From Akebia trifoliata (lineage: Eukaryota > Streptophyta > Magnoliopsida > Ranunculales > Lardizabalaceae): DNA of 64,000 bases. The notes beneath the pieces are model-generated. The model worked only from the letters and a program-made list of their open reading frames with translations. It did not search any database and was not told the DNA's origin. Each line of letters opens with the position of its first letter. Position 1 is the stretch's first letter. The position numbers were made by a program, and so were the translations under genes. The stretch covers positions 3,224,001 through 3,288,000 of the forward strand of contig CM030711.1 in assembly GCA_017979445.1 (NCBI GenBank). The letters are read 5' to 3'. Below, piece by piece: positions 38,210-50,500 of this stretch.

Positions 38210-40790
38210 TCCTCTTCACCGGAAATATGACACAACCAACAACAGAAACCGCCACACGACTTCAACTTTTATAGTAACTCGTAGGGGTGTTTTCGTAATT
38301 CTATGTCAGCAGTGACCTCATCATGGTCTCACCAAATTTTCTAACATTAATGATATGGACATACTAGTTGCACATCATCACTTGGTACCGATTGCACTCC
38401 AAACTAACAATGTTCATTTTTTTTAATTCCCATCCTATCCCTACTTGTTACGGGCCTACGACAGAATTTTACATTGATACTAAAGATATAAAACTCATCA
38501 TTAGAATGAGATCTTGTACATTTTACACTACTTATCATTAATTGGAATTTCTGCAGATTATTACCCTACTTGTCGATCAATGAAGTCTCGAAAGCTGAAT
38601 TTAGAATTAATAACGCTTTGGTTTCGTGATTCCTCGCTAATTTTCAAGAAGAAGAATTAAGTAAAGTAGCGCAACTTTTTTATTTTAGAGTGCAATTGTA
38701 TTAGTGGAGTGCAAGTGTGTTTTTTTTTAATGATGGGGTGCATCTGATAGAAAGTAATGTGCAGCTAATGGACCACATAAAGATACCAAACACTTTTTTT
38801 TTTGTTTTAAAAAGAGAAAAACTTAACTCCTTAGCTTAATAAGAAAATTAGTAAAATATCTAAAAAATATTTTGATATATTTGTATCTCCCCCTTTGACT
38901 AGTGCATGCTAATAGGTCTTAAAATGAGTCGGATTTTATCCGAAATCCTAGTGAACTGAATTTGATTTTTAGCGGATTTGATTTCTTTAAGCATATCCGA
39001 ATTAAAATATAGGTCAGATATAGGTTGATGTTCGTTGACCCGAGTCAAATATGGACCCATCCCTATATCTGCCTATATCTGAATGATATTATATATTATA
39101 TATTATATTTTTATATATTATATATTATATTTTTATATATTTTTTTAGTCTATCATTCATCAGCAAATGAGTATTAAGTGTAGTGGTCAAAGTTTATTTT
39201 CAAAAGGGGAGAGGTCTTGAGTTTAAATTTCATTTAAACCACGTTTTTTAATAAAATTATTTTGTAATAGTTTGGAATTATCCGACCCGACCGACTTGAA
39301 TCAATTAACTCGATTAGATCAGATCTAGATATGGGTTGAGTTAGTAGGATTTGAGTTTGGTTATGGATATGGGTAGACACATATTCGATCCGAACCTGAC
39401 CCATTTCTAGCCCTAATGTCTAAGAGCTCACTTAAATAGGAACCCTAGATTTTGTGCATGTTTTCGATCTCAAGTCTCTACGAGTCTTGATGGTTCAAAC
39501 ATAAGATATATTAATTGGTTTTTTTTTTTTTTTTTTTTCTATTTATACATATCTAATAAAGGAAAATTGGGGTATTTATGTCAATGAAGTTGTCTTCAGC
39601 CACTAATGTGGATGCAAATAAATCAAAATAATTATTGCGTGTTTAACTAATTTAACATATGAGATATTTACATAAACATTACCAACTTTTGACGAATTTA
39701 CGATTCCATCTAATTGTTCATTTTAATTACCAAAACATGAACGACAATAATATCAGAGGTTTCAAAGTGGCAATTTCGCAAGTTTAAAGTGACTATCTAG
39801 TAGGTTTCACTACTTTTAGCAAGATCGTCACTATACAAACCAGCGAGATTGTTACTTTGGGGGGGAAAAAACCAACAAATTTGTTACTTTAAACTTGTGC
39901 TTTCGTCATTTGAAAAACCTGCGATTTCACATGTTCACATTTTGAGAATTAAAATACACAATTAGTTGGAACTGTAATTTCGTCAAATTCGACACACAAA
40001 ATGATAAATTACCCTAACATATTCTCTTAAGATGCGAGATAAAAATCCCAAAGAGGATACAAAAATGGTGATTTTAGAGTTTTGGACTTCAATTTTGGGG
40101 CATTTCTACTTGCACTCACCATTTGTGCTCTAGCGTCACTTAAAAGTGTCAAATTAAAAATGGCAGCATAATCAAATTGACTATAACAAAAAACTATCTA
40201 CACCCACTTTAAAAAAATGAAGATTTTTTGTTCGATATGTAATCAAAACCATGATCTGGACTTACCCCTCGACGTTTTAAATTGACATACCCATTAACCT
40301 CATGTGATTCAAAAAAATTAATAAAAAAAAAGGATTAAAAATCCTTGATTTTTCTATCAAAAATCAGTATTCTTCAAGTTATTCAACATCACGGGTAATT
40401 ATTCTTAACTAATTCAATCTCGTCCTTAATCCATTTTTTTTTATATCCAAAAATCCATCTTCTACTTCCCCATAATCCTATATTGCTATTTGAGTTTGAC
40501 GGTTAAAAGATATTAATATTAAGGTAGAATATGAGGTTAAAAAGGAAATATTATCCTGGACGATCAAGATATTGGGTTTTTAGAGAAAGAAGAAGTCTTC
40601 TTCTGCTAGAGGTTTAAAATAAGGATATTTAGGTCATTTGCTATTAGACTTTCAGAGATGACCAAGGTCAGGAGTGTACATCGGTTTGATAACACAAGGG
40701 TATCTTAAGTATTCACCAAAAGATGGAGGGGTTATTTCGAAATCTTCCAAATAAAAAAAAGACTAAAATAAAATTTCCACTCGTTACTTT
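38210..40790. other. Intergenic between divergent ISCA1 and TMN5
   Basis: Contains the ISCA1 5' leader, an imperfect inverted pair (TTGCACATCATCAC near 38,367 with GGTGCATCTGATAG and ATGTGCAGCTAATGG near 38,750), the hAT-like element at 38,913 and the TMN5 promoter. No other gene seen. Confidence 0.45.
38913..39414. mobile_element. Probable hAT-like element, 502 bp, degenerate
   Basis: The ends TAGGTCTTAAAATGAGTC and TAGGGCTAGAAATGGGTC (inward from the right) match at 14 of 18. Flanks CATGCTAA and ATGTCTAA fit an 8-bp duplication only with an indel. A tRNA-like stretch (TAAGTGTAGTGGTCAAAG, 39,173) lies inside and may be a nested SINE fragment. Confidence 0.6.
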
Positions 40791-40872
40791 TTTCTCTCGA
40801 GAGTCCACTCCAGTCTCCATTTCCCTCCATTTCAAGATCTTCAACTCTCTCGTTCTCTCTTCTGCAACATTC

Positions 40873-43800
40873 ATGGCGGAAGGGAATCGAAGTTGTCTCT
40901 TTATCGTATTACTTTCTCTTTTGATCTCAGTTCGATCTGCAAGAACTCCTCCAGGCGATCACATCTACGCCATTGGAGATGATGTACCTCTCTTCGCCAA
41001 CAAGGTTGGTCCCTTAAATAATCCGAGGTACTCCCTTCAATCGGCCCTAGAATCTTGACTAATTTCTCATTTCTTGATCTCAATTATCTTCAAATTCCCC
41101 ACTAAAAATTGAATTCTTGATAGATCTTTGAATCTGTTGCTCCTGAAACATTTGTAGAGCTAGCTAGTGTAGTTCAACGTAGCAAGAATTTTAGGGTTTA
41201 TTGAAATTTTGAATTCTTGCACATTGATTTTCTTTTTTTCTTTTTTTCCATTCAGTGGTCTTCCATTTCAATTTTAAAAGCTAATTGGATCTGAAATGTG
41301 CAGTTCTTTCTTATGGTTTCTTGACTAATTCTCTTATATGAATTTTTTCTCTTAATCTAATTGTGTAAGTATTTTTTTTTTCAATTAAGATGTTGATTAT
41401 CTGGGTATTATGTTATAAAAATAAAAGATAAAAAAATCAAGTTTTGTAATCTGGATAGGTGGCATTTCTTAAAGCCCCATACTTTCTCAACTCTGCAACA
41501 CAAGATTTCAAAGTCTATGGATGAGAATATAAAAGGTGGTTTAAAATAGAAAGATTTAAAGGATGATTTAAAAAAAATAAAAATAAAATAGAACTATTAA
41601 TAATATTTTTATTTATTTATTTTAAAGTTAACGATATGAAGGTGCCAGTTTGCTAAGTTGGTTGAAGTCTGGATTCAAAACCCGCCTTCACCTGCTAATT
41701 ACTGACCACTAATTTCGCTTGGCTAGCAAAAAGACATTAGTGATATATCAGTAGTCAGATAATTATTTGTTATTGTCATTCATTTATATAAGCATATGCG
41801 TTGATTTTTGTTGTTCTCCTTTTCTTTTTTCCTCTGTTTCCGAGTGAATTAAACCACTGAAGTGTTATTGACCAGTATAACTTTCTTCCATAAGGCCATT
41901 AGCAATCATGCTATGGAACATGAAAAGGAATAATCTAATTCTTTATTTTTCATTTTCATGTATCATATTGTTGTTATTTGTAAGTAATGGCAACTAAAAC
42001 TACAATGCTTGTCCAGATTTAATGATTGCTAACCAAGGTTTGGGCTTATTTTAAATATTTTGCATTCCTTTTTTAGTTGTAGAGTCATTTGATTTCCTTT
42101 TATTTTTTACGATATCTTAATTGTTATTCTCTTTCAGTGAGACATACCAATACTACGACTTGCCATTCTGCCGCCCAGGTTAGCCTTTAAGTTCACTATG
42201 ACAATGTTTCTATAAAATAAAAGACTAAAGAAAAAAAAAATCAAGTATGAACTTTCCATTTCTTGGATTGCAGTTCAGGTGATTGAAAAGGAGGAATCCC
42301 TTAGGGAAGTTTTAAATGGTGATCGCTTGACCAATACTCTGTACAAGTTGAAATTCAGGGAGGAAAAAATTGTAGAAGACCTTTGCAAGAAGACTCTAAC
42401 TCGAGAGGAAGTTGCGAAGTTCAGAAATGCTATCAAGAATGAATTTTATTTCCAGATGACCTATGATGATCTTACCTTATGGGGGTTTATTGGGAAAGTA
42501 GAGAAGGAAACATTTACCCCTCACGAGGCATGGCCTCGGTATTCTCTCTTCAAACATGTTAGGTTTGATGTCCTTTACAACAAGAACCAGATCATAGAAG
42601 TACGTGCTTTTTGCAACCCAAATTATGCCGTGGATATTACTGAAGATATTGAAACTAATGTTGAGTTTGCTTATTCGGTATTCTGGAATGCAACCTCGAC
42701 TAAGTTTGAGAACAGAATGGACAAGTATTCAAGACATTCTTCACTGCCAGATCACCTACAAATTCAGTTGTTCTCAGTCATTAATGCCATTGTCATTGTA
42801 ATCTTCTTGGCAGGGTTGCTAAGCACACTGTTTATGAGAACACTCAAGAATGATCTCAGCAAGTATTATGCCGTCTTTTTTATGCCAAATTGTTTGTTAG
42901 CATGGCTACGAAGTAGGCTATTGGTATTATTTTGTCTGCTTAATGTTTACCAACCTTTACTGCAGGAATTGTACTGAAAATGAAGAAGTAGACAAGGAAG
43001 AGGTTGGTTGGAAGCGTCTTCGTGGTGATGTATTCAGATGTCCTCCTTACTCATCCTTATTATTTGCCATTCTAGGGATTGGTACTCAGCTTTTGGCCAT
43101 GTAAGCTATTCCCAAAAAAAAATTTCTTCCTCAAAGCTTATGCTTATTTATTGCATAACTTTAGCATGCTAGAAATTTGGGTCTTAATTTTAAATGATGG
43201 GGTTCATAGATCATCTAAATTCATCTTGCATATATGTTGGGGCTGTTATCAGTTTGTTGCACTTGACTAGACTAGCCCAATCTTTCTTTTCTTTGGTTAA
43301 TCACCTATGAGGCTAATCCTAAATTTTCCCATATGCATTCATATAATTTTTCCACTTATTCATCTCAACATCCTCATATTTGCTAGGCTTGTTTCCACAG
43401 TCACAAAAAACTTCATTCTTTTAGAAAACTCTCATTTAAAATGCATTTTTTTACCTCTAACAATTAAAATGATAAACTCAATTCTTTCCAAAAAAAAAAA
43501 TAGAGAACGTTTTTACATTTTAAGCATGTTTTAAACACATTTTTTATTTACGTTTTAACCATGTTTTTTAAAATAAAAATAAAAATAATAACCCATTTTT
43601 TTGTAGGGCTATGATTGTTGTTTAGTGTGGGATTTGATGATAATGTCTTGATGTTTTGATTTTTTAATTTTTCAATAGTCTGTCATTTTGCTTAGAAAAT
43701 GTATTGGAAACTGGGAATAAATGTCTCTGTTTTTTATACTTATCAATTTTCCTGTTTTTTTTTTTTGTTGCCTCTTTCTTCTTCTTCTTTTTTTTTTTTT

Positions 43801-45375
43801 TTTGCTTGAATTTTTTCCCTGTGGTTTTAAACCCGTATGCCAACTTGGTGACTATGCTCATCTCTGACATGTCTTGATTGCCCAACATTCAGCTCCACAA
43901 AGCACAGTCAGTCTTACTGTTATCTTATGAAATTTTCCTTTTAATTTGATTGAGATGTATCGGTGACATAGCACTCCAAAAGCACACACCCATTTTAACC
44001 ATCCAGCCCCTTATTTCAAAGGATACTTTATGGGGTACATTTGGTCAAGGGATGTGCAATAGTCAGTAAAATCAGTATAAGGTGTACTTGGCATACATAC
44101 AAACCGATCTTCTCTACCTTCTGATGGACCAATCTAAGAGATCCATTAAGACCAATATTGACTCAATACATAATTTAATTGTTCAATGTATAGCTTTTTT
44201 TTTCTCTCTAAACCTTTGGGCATATTTCTAATAGCCTTTCAAAAGATTGTGATACATTAGATGTTGATGAACTGATTTGATCGGATTTTACAAAAAGATC
44301 TAACATTTCATCGGATGTGCACTGTCTTCAGGTTCTTCTTAGTATTTGGTCTGATATTTCTGGGTGTTCTTTATCCCTACAATCGTGGTACACTGTCTAC
44401 TACTATTCTTGCGATTTATGCTCTTACATCAATCGTTGCTGGGTATACTGCTGCATCATTTCACATTCAGTTGGCAGGATCAGGATCCGTAGTACGTGGA
44501 CTTAACTTTGTCCTTGCGTGTCTTTTATAATTCTTCGCCTTATCAAATCATGTGCCCCATGTTTTTTGCAGATAAGAAGTGTTATACTGTCAGGCATTCT
44601 CTACCCCGGTCCATTGTACCTAACATTCTCTATCCTGAATACAGTCGCCACATCTTATGGTGCCACGGCTGCGGTTCCATTTGGTTTCGTAGTCGTAATT
44701 CAACTAATATCGATATTCGTTATCATTCCATTGCTCATCGCAGGCGGCGTAATTGGGCATGCTTTTAGGTCCAATTTTCAAGCATCTTTCTCTACCAGGA
44801 GATTACCATTGGAGATTCCACGGTTAGCTTGGTACAGGAGGACACCTCCTCAGATGTTTATAGGAGGTCTTCTACCGTTCAGCATAATCTTGATCGAGTT
44901 ACACTACGTATGTAGAAGCATGTGGGGCTATAAGATCTATGCTGTGTGTGGCGTTATATTTATCGTTTTTGTCATTCTTATCATTCTCACTGCAATCTTG
45001 AGTATTGGGTTGACCTATCTTCAGCTTTCTGGAGAAGACCACAAATGGTGGTGGAGGTATGAATCCTTGATGCCATCCTTCTTAGTTCATAAAGTCATTT
45101 ATGTTGCATTCCCATGTTACTATTTTGGTTACTTGTTTCTTTTGACTGTTTGATGCAGATCTGTACTATGTGGAGGCTCAACTTCGATTTTCATGTTTGC
45201 CTATTGTATCTACTTCTACTCCAAATCAAACATGAGTGGATTCATGCAGCTATCATTCTTTATCGGCTATAATGCATGCATATGCTATGCTTTCTTTCTG
45301 ATGCTAGGGACCATTGGTTTTTGTTCTTCCTTGATATTTGTTCGCCACATTTACCGAACTGCCAAGTTGGAGTGA
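40873..45375 (+). CDS. TMN5: Transmembrane 9 superfamily protein (EMP70/nonaspanin, TMN5-like), 7 exons
   Basis: Nine-span membrane protein of the Golgi/endosome system. Exons: 40873-41027, 42138-42178, 42274-about 42895, 42966-43100, 44332-44491, 44572-45056, 45159-45375; about 604 residues. It begins with a cleavable signal peptide (about residues 1-23), then a large lumenal domain with NKVGPLNNPSETYQYYDLPF, GEVLNGDRL-type and NRMDKYSRHSSLP blocks. The first membrane span after the lumenal domain is near residues 240-262, and eight more follow, including LYPYNRGT, YGATAAVPFG and LSGEDHKWWWR. The C-terminus is KLE, the K-x-D/E signal known to bind COPI and retain these proteins in the Golgi. 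The wording matches the TMN5 subgroup best. The exon 3 donor is uncertain: the following exon requires phase 2, and the only nearby GT in that phase is at 42,896. The exon 5 end could also be 44,488. Poly(A) signal AATAAA lies at 45,635. Confidence 0.94.
41636..41790 (+). mobile_element. SINE-like fragment in TMN5 intron 1
   Basis: TTTGCTAAGTTGG (A-box-like) followed about 20 nt later by GGATTCAAAACC (B-box-like) suggests a tRNA-derived SINE. The tail is not clear. Confidence 0.4.
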
Positions 45376-45660
45376 TCCTTCTATTGTGAGCTTATACGTT
45401 CCACCGAGTGACGCTCCATCTGCTGACCCATTTTCGAGATTTTCTAATCATCCAAGCTCATAGTGCCTGAATTTTTTTTCTTTCATTTGGATGAATTAGG
45501 GAAGGCATGGTCATCAATGACACAGTTGGTCTTTGTATTTCTGTAAATGTTTCATGGGGATGTTACGAATTTGTGCAGGTTTATTCATAATAGCTTGTTT
45601 GCAACCACACAGATGCATATATAGATGAGACATCAATAAAACCCTGTGATATATGATTCT
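45376..45660 (+). other. TMN5 3' UTR
   Basis: Follows the stop; AATAAA at 45,635-45,640 is the likely poly(A) signal, with a TGTG-rich stretch just after. Confidence 0.6.
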
Positions 45661-45893
45661 TGATTCAGTTTGAATCTTATTTGACAAGAACAAAACAAAA
45701 ATCTTACAGTTTCATAAAGATGGGAATCTGCAGAGTTTCAGTCTGTTTGTATCGTCCTTACTCCTTAGAGTGGTTTTAAAGTTGACTATATGTCATGGAT
45801 TTAAACGAGATGAAAAGAAAGTTACTTCATTTTCGTGACCCTATACATGAAAAGTGCCATTTCCAGGATGAGAAACAGGTGCTATTAGAACAG

Positions 45894-46098
45894 GTGTCCT
45901 GATTTTCTGACACCCCATCTAACACACGCCCTTGACATGGCATGGGTTAGAACCATAGATTTTTTACTCTTGGGATACACAACCGTACATCCCCATAAAT
46001 ATGTGCAGTTATGTATCCCGATGAAAAGAATCTATGGTTTTGGCACATGCCACATCAAGGGGGTGTATGTAAGTGGGGGCATCAGAAAATCATTATTC
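45894..46098. mobile_element. Mutator-like MITE, 205 bp, second copy of the 11,141 family
   Basis: Same length and layout as the copy at 11,141: TGATTTTCTGACACCCC at the left, its inverted form at the right, hairpin arms with CTTGACATGGCATG. The 9-bp flanks TTAGAACAG and AAGTAACAA do not match cleanly. It lies about 240 bp beyond the TMN5 poly(A) signal. Confidence 0.68.
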
Positions 46099-46177
46099 AA
46101 GTAACAATTTGACTGTGTGAGGATTCTAGTTGAATTGACTTAGGATACCTTTGCTTTCCTATCTTATCAAATTGTAA

Positions 46178-46364
46178 AGAATAATGCTGAAGTGACCTCA
46201 AGAATGTACCTTATATTGCACATCCTGACGTGAAAGTGTTTAGGAACGAACCATGGATGCTTTTCATCAATATAAGAGGAAAAAAACATTTATGGTTCTT
46301 ACACACTTTCACGTCAGGATGTGCGATATGAGGTACAATCTTGAGGTCATCCCAGCATGACTCT
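46178..46364. mobile_element. Hairpin MITE, about 187 bp
   Basis: Arms of roughly 60 nt pair at about 85 percent: left ATGCTGAAGTGACCTCAAGA and right inverse ATGCTGGGATGACCTCAAGA, continuing through GCACATCCTGACGTGAAAGT in both. No clear target duplication is visible. Confidence 0.68.
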
Positions 46365-46977
46365 ATTATGAATAAGGTGTTTAGGAATTTAGGTTATGAA
46401 AATAAATATCAAAGAGAAGTCTACAAGGAAGTTTTGTCCCCTCAAATAGGCAAGATGTGGTAGATCAATCACACTGAGTGGTCATATCAATAAGATGTAT
46501 TAGTATTTTCCATTTTTATATATTGATCAAAATCTTAGAGGAACCCTCCTATTTATGGCATGTTTGTGGTGAATATTTGAGACATTTCTATATTTTCAAG
46601 TTGGTGGCATGCCTCTTGACTTTAAAAGTGATGGAAAATTTACCTAATCCACTTAAAATTATGTCAAAATCTTAGATTCAAACCCATTATATTCAATTTC
46701 TAAATAAACTACACAACATGAGCTATGTGATTCGTTTAATAAATAAGTTGGGTTGTTTCATGATCAAGTTGGCACTCATAACCCATGAGCACATTATTAT
46801 AATTTATTTGTAAATTTTTAAATAGGATTGGATTGGATTGTACGCAGGTAAACATGATTATAAATTGTTTAACTTATATTTCAAGATTTAAAGGGCTTAT
46901 ATAGGGTTGGGTTTTATGTTACTTTCATGTCGTTTTCAAGTCATGTTTGCAGTTGATTTTAAGAATTGCCGTACCTG

Positions 46978-47465
46978 TAGGACTTAAAATGGGTCAAGTT
47001 TTAGGTAGGATATGAGTATATCCATATATTTTTATCTGGGTCTAGATTTGAATCTTACTCGACTCATATTTGCTAAAATCATATTCGAATCATTTTACTT
47101 CCACTAAATCCATATCCAAATCCGACCCAATCAAATTAATTGATTTCGGTCGATCAAGTCAAATAATTTCAAACTGTTCAACTCCCCTCCTCCCACGCAT
47201 ACCAAGGTGCCTGAAAGGAGGTTTGAATTCAAAATCTCTTTATTCAAGAAAGATTTCTTAGAAAATATAACAGTATAATTTTTAAAGTAATATTTCATTC
47301 AGATCTAGGTGGATATAAGGATTGATCAGTATTCCACCTGGACCAGACTAGGATCAATGGCTACCCATATCCGACCCATTTTTATTCGGATATACTCGAA
47401 GGAACCAAACCCAACTAATTCGGATCACTTGGATTTCGGATTAAATCCGATCCATTTTTGCCATA
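46978..47465. mobile_element. Probable hAT-like element just upstream of QCR9, 488 bp
   Basis: The left end TAGGACTTAAAATGGGTC resembles that at 38,913; the right end, read inward, is TATGGCAAAAATGGATC. Flanks CGTACCTG and CATACCTA agree at 6 of 8 positions, both differences being transitions. It ends 115 bp before the QCR9 start codon. Confidence 0.68.
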
Positions 47466-47580
47466 CATACCTACTTGAAAAGGTTCTTTTTTTTCTTCTT
47501 AAAAAATTTCTCTCATAGTCTCGTTCGACTCTGCTTCAAAGGAGGAACAGAGAAGAAACAACCAAACCAAGAACAAAGCC

Positions 47581-50500
47581 ATGGATTCGACGGCTCGGAG
47601 AAGTGGAGGAGGTCTTCTCGAAGGTCTCTACAGAGTCTTGATGCGCCGGAACTCCGTCTACGTTACGTTCGTCTTAGCCGGCGCTTTCGCCGGAGAACGG
47701 GTAGGGTTTTCGATCCATCCATGCTCTTCGATTTCTGTTTCCTGACCTAAATCTCTGTTTCTGATAATATGTCCGAATGGGTTAATCTTTTTCTCCATTT
47801 AAACATGATTTTTTGACCAAATTTGCAAGATTCTATCGTTTTCACTAAATTTTGTTATCTGGAACGAAGAAGATCCATTAAAACCTGAATCTCTATTTGC
47901 GAGATTCTGTCCGAATCGATCCTCTTTTTCTCGATCTGAACACGATTTTCTTAACAAATTTTCGAAATGCTATTCTTTTTTTTATTTTATATATATACTA
48001 ATTTTTGTTATTTGGAATGAAGAAGATCATTAAAAGAAATACATTTTGATTCTATCCAAATAAAATAGAATGATGATGAATGCAAGCGGTTTTGGGTACG
48101 CGGCTGATGTGGCAAGGCACAGAACCGCAGATCTTTTCTTGTGTATCCCGAAGAAACAGATCTATGGTTCTTGCCACGTCAGCCACGTACCACTTAATAA
48201 AATATTAGAGCTTAGTTAATCAAACTTAAGATCAAGTTTTATTTATACCCCCATTTAAACCTAAGATATAAGTAGTGGACTAAGCCCACATGTATCTCAC
48301 ATACATATATGTCTATACATGATATATGTAGTGGTGTCTCCCATGTACACATGTCTACATGTTATAGGTAGTGGTCTACACATGTGAGATTTCATATAAT
48401 GATAGAAACACACTCTAAAGATCAACTACAAGATCTAGAGATTGAGAGATGTTGGATTGTTTTATCAAAAGTGGGAAAACCCCACAAATAGGATTTTTAA
48501 TTAAAAAATAAAACTCTCTTTAGGGAGATAAAGATAACCCTCTTGCCAAAAGGTAGTCAAATTGTCCGAGTCATACTGTCTAGGTCTATGCACGTTTAAC
48601 CAATGTGATTTTGGGGGGTATATAGTATATAATTTTTTTGCCTAAAGGTCATATTAGATGATGCACCTTGTCCATTCTCGCAGGGTGAAAAGTTTCAGTA
48701 CATGGTAAAATATACCCTGACCAATTCGGCTAAACCCCTAGCACGAATTGAAACAATAAAACTCCTGAAGTTAAGGTTTGTGACATCAGTCATGTTTCCT
48801 TGTCAAAACAGTTATTAATGATTTTTTGTAGGTTGTTAATAGGGATAAAGTCACTTAATGGAACTAATTATTCCTATTGGCGGATGGATATTGATATAAC
48901 TTTAGGATATATGGAATATGATTTGCCTGAGATTCTTGTTATAGAGTCTAAGGAATCTGTGAAAGTTTATTACATCAAATGAGAAAAGTCAAATCGTATA
49001 AACATGATGATTATTCGAGGTTCCATTAGTGAGTCTTTACGAGGGGGTATTGAGGTTACAATTACATTTAAGGAATTTCTTGAGGTCATTAAGAAGCGAT
49101 TTGTGAGTACTAAAAGGATTTAGCAATACGGTTATTTAGTTAATCTGATGATACTTAAGTATGATGGAAATAGTAGTATTTGACTATATCTTTAGAAGAT
49201 ATTGAAATTGGTAATTGGTTTGTGAGAGAATAAGATTATCTTTGAAGATAAATTTCTAGTTCATATGAGAATTTTCTCCTATCTACTAGAGATTAGCTAA
49301 GATGGCAAGATTGGCTAGGTTTGCTTCCTAGTTCATGACTTCGAATCTCTATATGCTCTTTCACTGGAAAGGTGGTTATTTAACTGTTGTACACATGCCG
49401 AGTAGGATGGTACGTGCGGTCCGTCAAAGTAAAAAAAATAAAAATAAAATATGAGAATTCTTTCTTTACCAAATTCATTTGACACTTTTAAAGTGAATTA
49501 CAATGCTTAAGAGCTTGACAATTCTATAGATCGCAATTCCTATCTCATGACTTTCTATCAGTATTAAGATTCATTACTTTCTATTGATCTTTAGTTAATC
49601 ACGTAAAGAGGGAATCAAGGTTACTCCCACTGAATTTGATATTCGTGAAATAATACTTGATACTATAAAGGGGACGTAAATGACCACTTATCTAAATGGA
49701 TTTATCCAAATAAGTTTGAAGATTGATAAATCTTAAAATTTACTCATATATCTTCAACACAAATGGATAAATTCTAAAGATTCTCGAATCTTATCTTTAA
49801 GGAATATGATCTAACTATAAGAAGATCTTTTGCTTTAATAAGGATGATGTTTGGAACCATAAAACGTGTCTATGAATAGACATAAGAAAGAAGATGATCC
49901 GTTGAGGTTATAAATATTTGAAAATACCATCTTATCAATAAGACATTATAATGTCATGGAATAAGCAACAAACTATCTCGAGAAAGGGCATGTCCAAAAA
50001 AAAATTAGGGTTCAAATGCTGGTAATCACCCTAAATTGCCATACTTGAAATGATCCCATTTTAAATTGCAAATGTGACACTTTAAAATTTGAGGATCAAT
50101 ACTTCTTTTAGTTGTCAACTATTAAGTACGTTGACCCAACAATCAAGCCATTAAGACTTGTTTCCTCAACCACACAAAGTGCATTGTTATTAATAGAGAC
50201 CCTATTCAATCTCTTAAGCATTGTAATTCACTTTGAAAGTGTCAAAATCATTTGGTAAAGAGAGAATTCTCATATTTTATTTATTTATTTTTTGCTTTGA
50301 AAGGTCGCACGTACCATCCCACTCGGTACATGCATAGCAGTTAAATAGTCACCTTTTTGGTGGAGGGGCATATAGAGATTCGAAGTCATGACCTGGGGAA
50401 CAAACTCAGTCAGTCTTGCCATCTTAGCTAACCCCTAGTGCGCAGGAGATAATTCTCATATGAACTAGATGTTCATCTTTAAAGATAATCATTTTCTCTC

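Noticed and set aside
44496..44768. 90-codon frame overlapping TMN5 exon 6
   Set aside because: Wrong frame relative to the conserved TMN5 sequence.
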